Below are positions 7,701 through 16,344 of a DNA stretch of 64,000 bases, piece after piece (position 1 is the first letter of the stretch; each line of letters starts with the position of its first letter). The notes beneath the pieces were generated by a model, which saw only the letters and a list, made by a program, of their open reading frames with translations, did not search any database and had not been told where the DNA came from. The DNA comes from Desulfonatronum sp. SC1 (lineage in GTDB: Bacteria; Desulfobacterota; Desulfovibrionia; Desulfovibrionales; Desulfonatronaceae), in the NCBI RefSeq assembly GCF_003046795.1, contig NZ_PZKN01000015.1, forward strand, positions 31,831 to 95,830. Direction: 5' to 3'. Both the position numbers and the translations under genes were made by a program.

Positions 7701-10700
7701 CCGTAGAGCTGCGCGTCGGCTTCCGTGGCGTTGATCTGCTGCAGGAGCACCTGGCTATGGGTCCAAGCCAGTTCAAAAACGCGGTCCACAAGATAGCGGT
7801 CCCGGTATTTGCCCACCAGGCCAGCGCAGACATCACGGGATTGCGCCGCGCCGGTGATGATGTTCACGGTTGCCGATGCTTCCGGGTCCAGCGTAATTTG
7901 ACAGCGAATGGCCACGATGGGATCCAGGACCGGCCCTTCGCCGCCCGAAAGGGGCGCCATGTTGTGCATGGCTTCGGGAGCGGCCGGGGTGTTCCCGCGA
8001 CCGACAAACCGCGACCGGTCGGTCTCATAGGACATCTCGCCCATGTCCGCGCCGTGGACGGCCATGGCGTGAAACATCCACGGCGGCTGCTCGTCGGCGA
8101 ACCGGGGCCGCCGGGTGGCGATGATCGCGCCCTGGGTTCTGATGATCTCGGTTTGGACGAAGAGATTGCTGAAGGCTGGATGCGCCGCGTCGGACGCTGG
8201 CGATGCCAGAACGACTTCCGCATAGCTGGTCACTTCGATGGTTCTGCGGATATTGGATCGATTGGTAATGGTGATCCGGCGCAGCTCGATGTCGTCCTCG
8301 GGTGAAACGGCGATCTCCGTATGGGTGTCGATATCCTCGTCCCTGCGGCGGAACTCGACCCGCCCTTCGGAAAAAATGGCTTCGTAGCGCTCGGTCGGCT
8401 TGAGCGTCGGCTGGTGCGCCGTGGACCAGAAGACGCCGCTGGACATGTCCCGGATATAGCAGAAGCTCCCCCAGTTATCGCGGGTGCCGTCCTCACGCCA
8501 CCGGGTCACGGCCAGATCTTTCCAGCGGCTGTACCCGCCGCCTGCATTGGTGACCATGACGTGATATCTTCCGTTGGACAGGAGCTGCACCTCGGGGATG
8601 GGCGTATTCGGCGTCGTGGAAATGCGCAGCGGCTTCTCCTTCAGGGAAGCCGAGGCCTTCCGGGACTCGGAAAGCTCCGAGATTTGCGAGTGGTATGCCG
8701 TGGCCTTGGGCAGTCGCTCCTGAAGCAGCAGCACGGTTGCCTGGAACATGGGATTCGCCTCGAACCGTTTTTGCATGGGTTGGTCCAGCAGCAGATGCGT
8801 CAGGGCGAGCAGGCTCATGCCCTGATGGTGGGCCATGTAGGATCGAACCACGGCGTTGGTCCGCCCGCGAGGCAGATGACTGGGAGTGTAGTCAATGGCC
8901 TCGTAGAATCCGTATCTGCCTTGAAAACCACGGGACGAAAGATCCTCGAGATTGCGACAGGCCGCCTCGGGCGCCACCATGAGCGCCAATGCCGAAGCAT
9001 AGGGGGTGATGACCAGATCCTCGGCCAGCCCGCGTTTCAGACCGAGACCGGGCACCCCAAAAGCCTTGTACTGATAGTTGAGCTGACTGTCGGTCATGTT
9101 GTAGCCGGATTCCGATATCCCCCAGGGAACGCCGCGTTGCTTGCCGTAGTCGATCTGCCTGGCCACGGCCGCCTTGCAGCTTTGGTCAAGAATCGTCTGA
9201 TCGTAGGAGGGCATCACCAGCAGCGGCATCAGATATTCAAACATGGAGCCGCTCCAGGAAAGAAGAACCGACTTTCCTCCGGCAATGGTCAGCAACCGCC
9301 CCAGGGCGAACCAGCTCTCCTGGGGAAGTTGGCCCTGGGCAATGGCAACGAAACTGCTCAACCGCGCTTCCGAGGCCAGCAGATCATAGAAGCTTCCATC
9401 CCTGCGCCCCTCGCTGACGTTGTATCCGATGGCCAGGAGACGACGCGTGTCGTCGTACAGGAAGTCGAAATCCATGTTCCGGGCCAGTTCCTGGCAACGG
9501 TGCGCAAGTTCTTCCAGGCGGGCGATGCTTCTCCCGGCACGGAGACTGGACTCCATGATCAACCGTTCAAACGTGTCGAGCCATTGTTTTTCCTCCAGCG
9601 TCCCGCTGCTTCGGCGCATCTCCTCGATCAGGATCGGCACGTCGTCATCGAGGCAGGCCAGTCGGCGCAGCGTGGGGATATCCTTGAGAGAGGGGATTTG
9701 ATCAATAATTTGATTGGCAATTTGCCCGGAAAGCGACGACCCGGCCCAGGGCGTCAGCACATTCAGCTCATCGAACGCATCCCGGCATTGTTGCTCAAGG
9801 GCCCGCGCCCACCACGCGGCTTCGCTCTCAGGGTTGTCTTCGAAGCTCAGGACCACCTCCTGGGCGGATGAGGCCAGCCGCCCGAGGCATGTCTTCAGGT
9901 GCCCAAGGGTCTTGCCCGGCGGGCTCGCGTTTGGCGGGCTCGCGTTTGACGGGCTCGCGTCCGGCGGGGAAGACCGAACGAACTCCAGGTCTTGCATGAA
10001 CCCCGTCAGCTCGGCGGGCATGCTCTCACTCGCGACATCCATGAGCACCATGGCCGTATCGGCGATTCCGTCGAGCAGTCGTTCTCCCGTGAGCTTCTGG
10101 TCGGGAAGCGCGAGCAAGCCTTCCCGCAAGGTTATCAGGCTTGCCGCCAGGTTCCCGCTGTCCACCGACGAAACGAACATGGGCAGGAGCGGTGTATGGG
10201 TCTGGGTGTCGTACCAGTTGTAGAAGTGCCCGCGATGCCGGGACAGCCCATCCATGGTGCCCAGGGTGTTCTCCGTGCGATCCATGAAGCGCCCGAGGGT
10301 GATGTAGCCGAAGTCCCGGGCCGACAGATTCGAAAGCATCGCGAACCCGATGTTGGTGGGCGACGTGCGGTGGGCCACCGCCTCGCGCGGTGCTTCCTGA
10401 TAATTGTCCGGGGGCAGCCAGTGGTCTTCGGGGCCGACGAATTTCTCGAAAAAGGCCCAGGTCTTGCGGGAAAGCTTGCGCAGGAAGACCAACTGATCAT
10501 CGGTCAACCGGACTTTCCGGGGCCTGATGGGCAGACTGATCCACCAGACAATCAGGGGAGAGACGAACCAGAGGATCAGCACCGGCAAGGCAACCAAAAG
10601 TGCTTCCGGCAGTGCTCCCGGCGAGACTATTGTCTGCATCGTCCGGGCCTGAGCGAGATACCCCGTCACGATCATGGCCGTGACCGGGGCGACCCACATC

Positions 10701-13633
10701 TCACGATACGACGCGCCAAGAGTTGCCAGGCCCGACGCTGTTCCTGACGGTGTTCGTCCCGTCCCATGGGCCAGGCCCGGCGGGTTCCATTCCAGAAGGC
10801 CCCGACCGGATACCCCCATCCGCCACATGGTTCGCAGGATGGCGGCACCGTTGGCGGCCGCCTCATACGGCAGGCAGAGCAGCGTGAAGATGGACTGGGC
10901 AAGGCATCCGCCAATGGCCTGGACCGCGCTGGCGAGGTGATGGCTCATCAGGGCATGGCTTTTTGTATTGAAAAAACCCATCAGGCAGTTGATCAGGGCC
11001 GGAACCAGCACGATGCCGATGACCACCGCGGTCCAGAACCAGGGCGAGGCCGAGACGGTCCAGCCGAACACGAGCAGAAGGGTCAGGGCCATGGGCACGA
11101 GGCTGCGCCGCAGATTGTCCAGGATCTTCCATCTGGACAGGAATGAGAGCGCATTTCTCGTGAATTTCGTCTTCGGGCCGGGAACGCCCGGGAACAGCCA
11201 GCGCAGAATCTGCCAATCCCCACGAATCCAGCGTATACGGCGGCTTACGTCCTCGCTGTAGCGCGCCGGATACTCTTCGAAGAGCTGCACGTCGCTGATC
11301 AGCCCGGACCGGGCATGGCATCCCTCGATGAGATCGTGGCTGAGGATCTGGTTCTCGGGAAACCGATCCCGGAGCGCCTGTTCGAAGGCGTCAACGTCGT
11401 AAATGCCCTTACCGATGTACGATCCTTCGCCGAAAAGGTCTTGATAGACGTCCGAGACAACCCCGGTATAGGGATCAATGCCGGCGTCGATCCCGAACAT
11501 GCGGGCATACCGGGATCTGTTCGTTCCCGGCAGGCTGACGGCCACCCGGGGCTGCAGGATGCCGTATCCGGACACGATGCGCCCCTTGTCCGCGTCGTAT
11601 CGGGGACGGTTCAAGGGATGGGCCATCGCGCCCACGAGCTGCCATGCGGCATCCCGCGGAAGATCCGTGTCCGTGTCCAGGGTGATGACGTACTTCACGT
11701 CCCGCAATACTCCGAGATTGCCGACGATCAGCGAGAAGCGGGACCCCACGCCGTTCTCCAAACCCTGCTCCAAATTGCCGCCTCGGCCGCTTCGAAGCAA
11801 CGCATTCAACGCCGCGAGCTTGCCCCGCTTCCGCTCATGGCCCATCCAGATTCGTTCCCGAGGGTTCCATTGCCGGGGCCGATGAAAAAGAAAGAAGGCG
11901 TCGCCACTCTCTTTGTATCTCTCGTTCAACGCTTCGATGCCTTGTTGGGCGAGCAGCAACAACGGTGCATCCCCGGCGACGGTCTCCTGGTCCGCGTCCA
12001 GGAAGTCGGTCAGCAGGCCAAAGCGCAGGTTCTCCTCCGGTCCGGCCAGAAATCGGACTTCCAGGGCATTGATCAGATCCGTGACATTCTCCGGACTGGA
12101 AAGCATGGCCGGGATCACGACCAGCGTGGCCGAATCGGGAGGAATCCCCTTGGAAAAATCCATGCGGGGCAGCCCATGCGGTTTGGCAAGACGTGTCGCG
12201 ACAAGGTTGACCAGCGCTATGGCCGGTTGGCTGACCGCCAGCAGGAACACGGCGGCCACGAACCAGAACAGCACGCCGTCCAATCCGTCCGCGCGGGTCT
12301 TTGCCAGCAAACCCGCGGTAAAGACCCCCGAGAGGAGCAGAATCGAGCCGAGATACAGGAGCAGGGGAAAACGGCGACCAACTCCACGCAGCTTGTCCAG
12401 GACCGTTGATCCGGGCCGGACCCGGCCTTCGAGCTGGGTCCGGCCGGCATCGATGAGGTAGAAGCCGACATGGCCGGTCCGGTTGTCGCCGTCCGCCTTG
12501 GCAGCGCCTTTTCCGGCCAGCTCGATGGCTGCACGGGCCACTTCCATTTCGGTGAATCCGCCTTTCTTGGCGATCTCCTCCACCACGTGCCGGTATTGAT
12601 CCCGGGTGTTGAAATGCATCCGGTCATGGATTCCGGCCGGATCTCCTTGCAGGATGCGTTCAACAGGGCTCAGAGCCTCCACGAATTCACGCCAGTCAAT
12701 GACGCTCAAAACGCGCAGGCCGGCGATGCTGTTGCTGATGGAAAGTTGATCAGCCGCCTGCTGCTGGTTCTCCGATTGCACCAGTTGATCAATGGTCAGG
12801 CGGGATTCCAGGAGTTGCTGCTCGACCCAGGCCAGAGGCAGTGCGAGCGCGGGACCTTGGCCCTGGAGGCGACGAGCCAGCTCCGCGACAAAGGAACTGA
12901 CCATGGGCGGAGTCGACCTGGCCATGTCGGCAACCCTGAGGATCAGATTATTCTGGTCATTTTGGGCTGTCTCCAGAATTTTGTCGGCCCATTGACCCGC
13001 CAGGTCGCGGTCGGCCCGGTTCACGGCAATTCGGGCGGCAATCCGTCTCAGATTCTCGATCAGGGCCAGGCGGAGCATGATCGGAATGGCCCACAACTCT
13101 CCCAGACGCAGCGGCGTAACCGTCTGGTAGGCGGCGACAAAACCGCTCAGGCTTTCCAGATCCACCCGCCCGTCGCCGTGGGCGATGGTCTCCAGGGCAA
13201 TGTCGTACACCCGGGGAAGCCCTCTGGACGGGCCGTCCTTCAGCCGGGGAAGCCTCTTGGCGTAGCCCTTGGGCAACAGCTTCCTGGCCACCAGAACCTG
13301 TTCCTCGATCAGATAAAAGTTGTCCAGCAGCCATTCCCCCGCCGGAATAATCACGCGGTTGGCCTGCACCACCTCAGTCAGCAGATCGCGAACCTCGAAA
13401 AGGACCCTCTCGTTCTTGGCAAGCCTTGCCAGCAGGCGCTCCGGAACATGCTCCGCGCCCAAGGCATGCAGGCCCGCGAGGATTTTACCGTGCTCCTCCA
13501 TCTGGGAAGTACTGAACAACTCGGAGCGCAACGGCGCTTCGTCGTCTTTGTTCCCCTGGATACCGGGAACCCCGCGCAAACGCCCCCGGAGCTGTACTGC
13601 TTTCTCGATAAGTGTCGCCTTGGTCAGCGTCAT
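4757..13633 (-). CDS. ndvB: Cyclic beta-1,2-glucan synthase (GT84-GH94, NdvB/ChvB type)
   Basis: This ~2958-residue inner-membrane enzyme primes, elongates and cyclises beta-1,2-glucans from UDP-glucose for the periplasm. In order: an N-terminal region; membrane segments near residue 420-460; the glycosyltransferase domain with VITLDTDTDLP (about 650) and SHDLIEGCHARS then IRWIRGDWQ (about 770-810); more membrane segments (about 840-1020); a glycoamylase-like domain with GVPWGISESGYN (about 1500); then two carbohydrate-binding/GH94 regions, with the phosphorylase motif GTGDWNDGMN near 2638. Length fits the family. An in-frame ATG at 13771 would add 46 residues; ATG 13633 (AAGGATG upstream) starts at MTLTKATLIEKA and looks better. 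A short NASPP repeat interrupts the chain near residue 1225-1240. It is osmoadaptation- and stress-linked in other bacteria. Confidence 0.93.
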   Translation of the reverse strand: MTLTKATLIEKAVQLRGRLRGVPGIQGNKDDEAPLRSELFSTSQMEEHGKILAGLHALGAEHVPERLLARLAKNERVLFEVRDLLTEVVQANRVIIPAGEWLLDNFYLIEEQVLVARKLLPKGYAKRLPRLKDGPSRGLPRVYDIALETIAHGDGRVDLESLSGFVAAYQTVTPLRLGELWAIPIMLRLALIENLRRIAARIAVNRADRDLAGQWADKILETAQNDQNNLILRVADMARSTPPMVSSFVAELARRLQGQGPALALPLAWVEQQLLESRLTIDQLVQSENQQQAADQLSISNSIAGLRVLSVIDWREFVEALSPVERILQGDPAGIHDRMHFNTRDQYRHVVEEIAKKGGFTEMEVARAAIELAGKGAAKADGDNRTGHVGFYLIDAGRTQLEGRVRPGSTVLDKLRGVGRRFPLLLYLGSILLLSGVFTAGLLAKTRADGLDGVLFWFVAAVFLLAVSQPAIALVNLVATRLAKPHGLPRMDFSKGIPPDSATLVVIPAMLSSPENVTDLINALEVRFLAGPEENLRFGLLTDFLDADQETVAGDAPLLLLAQQGIEALNERYKESGDAFFLFHRPRQWNPRERIWMGHERKRGKLAALNALLRSGRGGNLEQGLENGVGSRFSLIVGNLGVLRDVKYVITLDTDTDLPRDAAWQLVGAMAHPLNRPRYDADKGRIVSGYGILQPRVAVSLPGTNRSRYARMFGIDAGIDPYTGVVSDVYQDLFGEGSYIGKGIYDVDAFEQALRDRFPENQILSHDLIEGCHARSGLISDVQLFEEYPARYSEDVSRRIRWIRGDWQILRWLFPGVPGPKTKFTRNALSFLSRWKILDNLRRSLVPMALTLLLVFGWTVSASPWFWTAVVIGIVLVPALINCLMGFFNTKSHALMSHHLASAVQAIGGCLAQSIFTLLCLPYEAAANGAAILRTMWRMGVSGRGLLEWNPPGLAHGTGRTPSGTASGLATLGASYREMWVAPVTAMIVTGYLAQARTMQTIVSPGALPEALLVALPVLILWFVSPLIVWWISLPIRPRKVRLTDDQLVFLRKLSRKTWAFFEKFVGPEDHWLPPDNYQEAPREAVAHRTSPTNIGFAMLSNLSARDFGYITLGRFMDRTENTLGTMDGLSRHRGHFYNWYDTQTHTPLLPMFVSSVDSGNLAASLITLREGLLALPDQKLTGERLLDGIADTAMVLMDVASESMPAELTGFMQDLEFVRSSPPDASPSNASPPNASPPGKTLGHLKTCLGRLASSAQEVVLSFEDNPESEAAWWARALEQQCRDAFDELNVLTPWAGSSLSGQIANQIIDQIPSLKDIPTLRRLACLDDDVPILIEEMRRSSGTLEEKQWLDTFERLIMESSLRAGRSIARLEELAHRCQELARNMDFDFLYDDTRRLLAIGYNVSEGRRDGSFYDLLASEARLSSFVAIAQGQLPQESWFALGRLLTIAGGKSVLLSWSGSMFEYLMPLLVMPSYDQTILDQSCKAAVARQIDYGKQRGVPWGISESGYNMTDSQLNYQYKAFGVPGLGLKRGLAEDLVITPYASALALMVAPEAACRNLEDLSSRGFQGRYGFYEAIDYTPSHLPRGRTNAVVRSYMAHHQGMSLLALTHLLLDQPMQKRFEANPMFQATVLLLQERLPKATAYHSQISELSESRKASASLKEKPLRISTTPNTPIPEVQLLSNGRYHVMVTNAGGGYSRWKDLAVTRWREDGTRDNWGSFCYIRDMSSGVFWSTAHQPTLKPTERYEAIFSEGRVEFRRRDEDIDTHTEIAVSPEDDIELRRITITNRSNIRRTIEVTSYAEVVLASPASDAAHPAFSNLFVQTEIIRTQGAIIATRRPRFADEQPPWMFHAMAVHGADMGEMSYETDRSRFVGRGNTPAAPEAMHNMAPLSGGEGPVLDPIVAIRCQITLDPEASATVNIITGAAQSRDVCAGLVGKYRDRYLVDRVFELAWTHSQVLLQQINATEADAQLYGRLAASVLYANSGLRADSSVIMKNIRGQSSLWGYSISGDLPIVLLWIEDRENIQLVRQLVQAHAYWRLKGLDVDMVIINEDHAGYRQVLHDQIMGFIAAGVHGKRADRPGEVFVRNADQISEEDRIIFQALARVVIRDSRGTLADQLNRVGRDQPKIPALAQTRIFRPLPSTVAARPREDLLFFNGIGGFTPDGHEYVMTTSSEQVTPAPWVNVLANPDFGAIVSENGPTYTWSENAHEFRLTPWHNDPVVDSSGEAFYLRDEDRGHFWSPMPHPVKGASPYVTRHGFGYTVFEHTERGISSEVWVFVAMNAPVKFTVLKVRNRCGRSRRLSATGFVEWVLGDVRSKTGMHVSTEIDPDSGAILASNPYNTEFSRRVAFFNVDHATRTVSADRTEFIGRNKTLASPAAMTRSHLSGRVGAALDPCAAMHVVFDLEDGEDREIVFTLGAGQDEYDAARLARRYRNSVAARKELESVWRYWNHTLGAVQVETPDKSVDLLANGWLLYQTIACRLWGRSGFYQSGGAFGFRDQLQDSMALIHAEPALVRAHLLRCAGRQFSEGDVQHWWHPPTGRGVRTKCSDDYLWLPLAACRYVQSTGDTGVLGETIRFINGRQLGHQEESYYDLPVRTEETASLYEHCVRAIQRGLRFGEHGLPLIGTGDWNDGMNMVGHEGKGESVWLAFFLCEVLSRFTGIARLRGDLVFERQCRNEAARLGQNIERHGWDGAWYLRAFFDDGTPIGSAESPECRIDSIAQSWSVLSGMGDEERSRAAMEAVDKYLVRRDDNLIQLLDPPFDKSALNPGYIKGYVPGVRENGGQYTHAAIWTTMAFAALGDNRRAWELFAMINPINHGNSAEEVKTYKVEPYVVAADVYGVEPHTGRGGWTWYTGSAAWMYRLIMESLLGLRMEANTLTFEPCLPAQWDAFTIRYRFRKTNYRITVRQQRADEDEAATVTVDGVVQRELAVALVDDGHDHVVEVVLACR
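9918..9967. repeat. 15-bp tandem repeat inside the glucan synthase gene
   Basis: The unit GGCGGGCTCGCGTTT occurs twice exactly, then once with changes (GACGGGCTCGCGTCC), then a partial unit. On the coding strand it encodes a repeated Asn/Asp-Ala-Ser-Pro-Pro linker. Being a multiple of three, copy-number change would keep the frame. Confidence 0.8.
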
Positions 13634-13782
13634 GGCACAAACATCCTTGGCTGAAACCCCTGAAACAGAACAGGGGCGGTTTTCCAACCGCCCCTGTGAA
13701 CATCGTTCGCGACCGTCCCGCGAAAACAGACGTGTTGCTTTTTGTAACTGACGGATAATACCATTTCTCATTCAGCGATTCT

Positions 13783-13930
13783 CTATCGGCGTCGCTATCG
13801 GAATCGCTATCGGGGTCGAAGTCAGGCTATGCGCATTCAAACATCGTCGATTCCGATTCCGACTCCGACCCCGATAACTGCTTTTTCTCAAGCGAATAAC
13901 GCATTATCGAATCAGAATTGGTATAAGAAC
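13783..13930. repeat. Dispersed intergenic repeat with ATCGNN hexamer arms (copy 1)
   Basis: The gap between the glucan synthase and beta-barrel genes has a left arm of CTATCGG-type hexamers (13783-13825) and an inverted right arm (13845-13876). A conserved flank follows at 13877-13929. In reverse complement the flank (ACCAATTCTGATTCG, AATGCGTTATTC, CAGTTATC) matches 38958-39011 base for base over most of 55 positions, and that copy also leads into the same hexamer array. No coding sequence is evident. Confidence 0.7.
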
Positions 13931-13938
13931 CGCCCCCT

Positions 13939-14916
13939 TTAAAACTGATAACGCAAACCTCCACCGTAGCGAACGTAATCGTTAAAATCGTTGAGATCAT
14001 CGAGTCCGATACGACCTTCGACAAACAAGGAAAGGTTGCGCTGATACGCCTCCCCGTAAATCCGGTAGCCCGCGTTCACGATCATATCCGCGCGGTCCTT
14101 CCGGCTGGAATGCCAGAATCCCATACCGCCTCCGATGTACATTCGATCGTAGTGGTAGCTCGCGGTCAGATCGGCCATGAACGAATCGGTGTCGTCGTCG
14201 CCTCTGATGACCGGGGCGAAACCAATCATGCCCAGAAGGGAAAAATGCTCATGAAAGCGGTAACCGTAGCCGACCCGCATCAGCAGATAGTTCGCGGGAT
14301 CAGGCTGATGCAGATAGCCGAGATCGACGACGAAATTCCCGCGCTTCAGGACCGGATCCGTCCATGGAGTGTCCGTGGTCGTGGCCGGGGCGGGAGCCGC
14401 GACAACCGGCGGCGGTGTCGGTGCCGTGACAACGGGAGCGGGAGCGGCGGCGGGCAGGTCGCTTGACCGAAGCAGAGAGACGTTGCCGCATATCGTCGGG
14501 ACCACGAAAACATGGCGCTTTCCGTCTTTTTCGACGACCACCCGATATGCCGTGAAAGGCTCTTTGCCGGCCCAGATCACGTTTTTCATGACCTCGACGC
14601 GTTGCCCCTTTTTATAGATCATCCACTGCAGTTGTTCGCCAATGGGCACGTTGATTTTTTCAATATTGGACTGCTCGACCTGAATCACGAAATCGTCAAA
14701 CAATGCAGAGGCACCGGCCGTTGCAAAACCTTTCTTCAAATCTGGAAGCGTCTCTTTGACCATATCCTGAAATTCGCCGACCGTTTGCAATTCAGGTTTG
14801 AAAAACGGACTCCGGCCCAATTCCTTGAGTTGCGTTTGGGCCTGAGCCACACCGACAACACCCAGCAACACGAATAAAGCCACAAGCCATACGCCCAACT
14901 TCAAAACGCGTTCCAT
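13939..14916 (-). CDS. Exported protein with N-terminal paralogous domain and outer-membrane beta-barrel-like C-terminus
   Basis: The 325-residue product has a signal peptide (LGVWLVALFVLLGVVGVAQA, cleaved before QTQ). Residues ~30-165 form a domain shared with the product of 15241-15753: PEL-x-T-x-G-x-F, LFD-x-FV-x-x-VEQ, V-x-V-x-KNV and HVFVVP-x-x-CGN align. A Pro/Ala linker (PAPVVTAPTPPPVVAAPAP) leads to about 140 residues of alternating aromatic/hydrophobic strands ending GGGLRYQF, with a terminal Phe typical of outer-membrane barrels. Start 14916 has AAAGGAA before it; an ATG at 15045 has none. It is last of a three-gene operon. Function is unknown; a periplasmic domain tethered to the outer membrane is my inference. 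Confidence 0.7.
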   Translation of the reverse strand: MERVLKLGVWLVALFVLLGVVGVAQAQTQLKELGRSPFFKPELQTVGEFQDMVKETLPDLKKGFATAGASALFDDFVIQVEQSNIEKINVPIGEQLQWMIYKKGQRVEVMKNVIWAGKEPFTAYRVVVEKDGKRHVFVVPTICGNVSLLRSSDLPAAAPAPVVTAPTPPPVVAAPAPATTTDTPWTDPVLKRGNFVVDLGYLHQPDPANYLLMRVGYGYRFHEHFSLLGMIGFAPVIRGDDDTDSFMADLTASYHYDRMYIGGGMGFWHSSRKDRADMIVNAGYRIYGEAYQRNLSLFVEGRIGLDDLNDFNDYVRYGGGLRYQF

Positions 14917-15010
14917 TTCCTTTCCCCCCTTTTTGTTGATGATCACATTTCCGTGCCGAATCAAACAATTTGTCCGGCACGCACATCTCGGCACGCTATT
15001 TTGGTCGTTA

Positions 15011-15202
15011 TCAACCTCCGACTCGTATCCCTGACAAAGACCCAATTACTCCGAAGACACTTAACAACCAGATTACAACAGCAATGACCACGACGATATT
15101 CAGAATTTGTTTAATTTTTCCGTCCATTGGAATGTAGTTGTTGACCAGCCAGAGAAGTACGCCGACGACAACCAGAATAATTATTAAATTTATTAAGGGC
15201 AT
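15011..15202 (-). CDS. Small two-helix membrane protein (Thivi_2564-like)
   Basis: A 63-residue protein begins MPLINLIIILVVVGV and has two hydrophobic helices separated by NNYIPMDGKIKQIL, ending GSLSGIRVGG. This matches my memory of the short 'Thivi_2564 family' membrane proteins, whose function is unknown. AAAGGAGATTGGA precedes the ATG at 15202, which rules out a longer upstream start. It sits between two genes that encode related exported proteins (38 bases from the upstream gene, 94 from the downstream one) and is probably in their operon. Confidence 0.75.
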   Translation of the reverse strand: MPLINLIIILVVVGVLLWLVNNYIPMDGKIKQILNIVVVIAVVIWLLSVFGVIGSLSGIRVGG

Positions 15203-15240
15203 TCCAATCTCCTTTACTGTTTTCAATGTTAACAGTCCGT

Positions 15241-15753
15241 TCAAAATCCCCAAGCCTGGGCTGAATTCATGCCAACGGGAGCGGAGAGGGGCAGAGCGAC
15301 GATCCGGGCCAGCCCAAGATTGCCGCACATCGCCGGGACGACAAAGACGTGAAGGTTTTCATCTTTTTCCACGGTCACCACGAAAGCCAAGAAGTTTTTT
15401 TTCCCCGCTCTGACCACGTTCTTGATGACGTCAACGTTTTGTCCCTCAACGAACATCATCCACAAGAGATTTTTTTCCGGGAGCACCTCGATTATTTCAA
15501 TGTCGGCCTGTTCGACCCGGCTCACGAAACCATCAAACAAGTCGTTGGCTTGGGCCACGTCAAAACCCTTTTCCAATCCCGGGAGCTTTTGTTGGACCAT
15601 TTGCTGGAAATCACCGATGGTCCGCAATTCAGGTTGAACAAGCGCATTCCGGGCTGGTTGATTCGGTTTTTTTTGAGCCTGAACCGCACCGACGACACCC
15701 AGCAGGAAAAAAGCGGCCGCGAACAATATGCCCATTCTCAAAATGCACTTCAT
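15241..15753 (-). CDS. Exported protein of unknown function, paralogue of the barrel protein's N-domain
   Basis: The 170-residue product has a signal peptide (MGILFAAAFFLLGVVGAVQA) and then a single domain that aligns throughout with residues ~30-165 of the 13939-14916 protein. Shared marks are PELRTIGDF, ANDLFDGFV, VDVIKNVVRAGKK, HVFVVPAMCGN. The conserved CGN near the end carries the only Cys of the mature domain in both proteins. AGAAGGAGGTAAGCC precedes the ATG. First gene of the three-gene operon, with motif copy B about 125 bases upstream. No known catalytic motif is visible. Confidence 0.7.
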   Translation of the reverse strand: MKCILRMGILFAAAFFLLGVVGAVQAQKKPNQPARNALVQPELRTIGDFQQMVQQKLPGLEKGFDVAQANDLFDGFVSRVEQADIEIIEVLPEKNLLWMMFVEGQNVDVIKNVVRAGKKNFLAFVVTVEKDENLHVFVVPAMCGNLGLARIVALPLSAPVGMNSAQAWGF

Positions 15754-15877
15754 GGCTTACCTCCTTCTGTAACGGCTGTGGGCATGGAGTTGGACGGACC
15801 GCTGGACGCTGGACGGACTTTTCGTCGTCTCATCTGTTTCAGCTTTCAGGACGGAGTGTAGCTTTTCCCTAAGCCGT

Positions 15878-15917
15878 GTCTGTAGGGAAATCGCTTAATT
15901 ATACCGAGGAAAAACCC
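15878..15917 (-). promoter_or_regulatory. Shared upstream motif, copy B
   Basis: On the minus strand this reads GGGTTTTTCCTCGG, a spacer ending TAAGCGA, then TTTCCCTACAGAC. In the plus orientation GTCTGTAGGGAAANCGCTTA is shared exactly with copy A, and the GGAAAAA block lies at the same spacing (28 bases). It is upstream of the three-gene exported-protein operon. Confidence 0.5.
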
Positions 15918-15922
15918 TGGAA

Positions 15923-16344
15923 GATGGGAGTATCTCCCGAGTGGAGGCGGGAGTACGAGAGTTGCGGGGCAGGTGCGTGCGGGGGGGGGTACGTTCTCTG
16001 ATCGTGCCCAGGGGGATGTCGAGTTAGGAAGCGAGCAAGATTAACCTGGACAGTATGGCAGTTATTCCCGTGTCGCGTTTGACCCTCCGTAGGGGCGGCC
16101 CTTGCGGCCGCCATGGATGGTCGCGGCAATGCGGTACAGCAGCAATATACCAGCATTCCATTTAATTACGCAGATTCAGGGCAGGCGCAAGGCCTGCCCC
16201 TACGGTAATAATTGCCAGAAAAAAATCCTAAGATATCATTGTATTTTCATCAAACTGTTCAACATATTTTTGCTTGACTCCTTAGGTCTTTTTCAACACG
16301 CGGATCGGGGAAAAGAGATTGTGAAGCAAGCGGGTGGGCCGGGT
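15923..16344. other. Intergenic region without a convincing gene
   Basis: About 420 bases separate motif copy B from the response-regulator stop. It holds a G-run (near 15979), GC-rich palindromes including TAGGGGCGGCCC near 16091, and the hairpin GGGCAGGC-GCAAG-GCCTGCCC at 16179-16199, which may terminate neither neighbour (no T-run). The rest is AT-rich and I see no supported reading frame. Confidence 0.5.
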
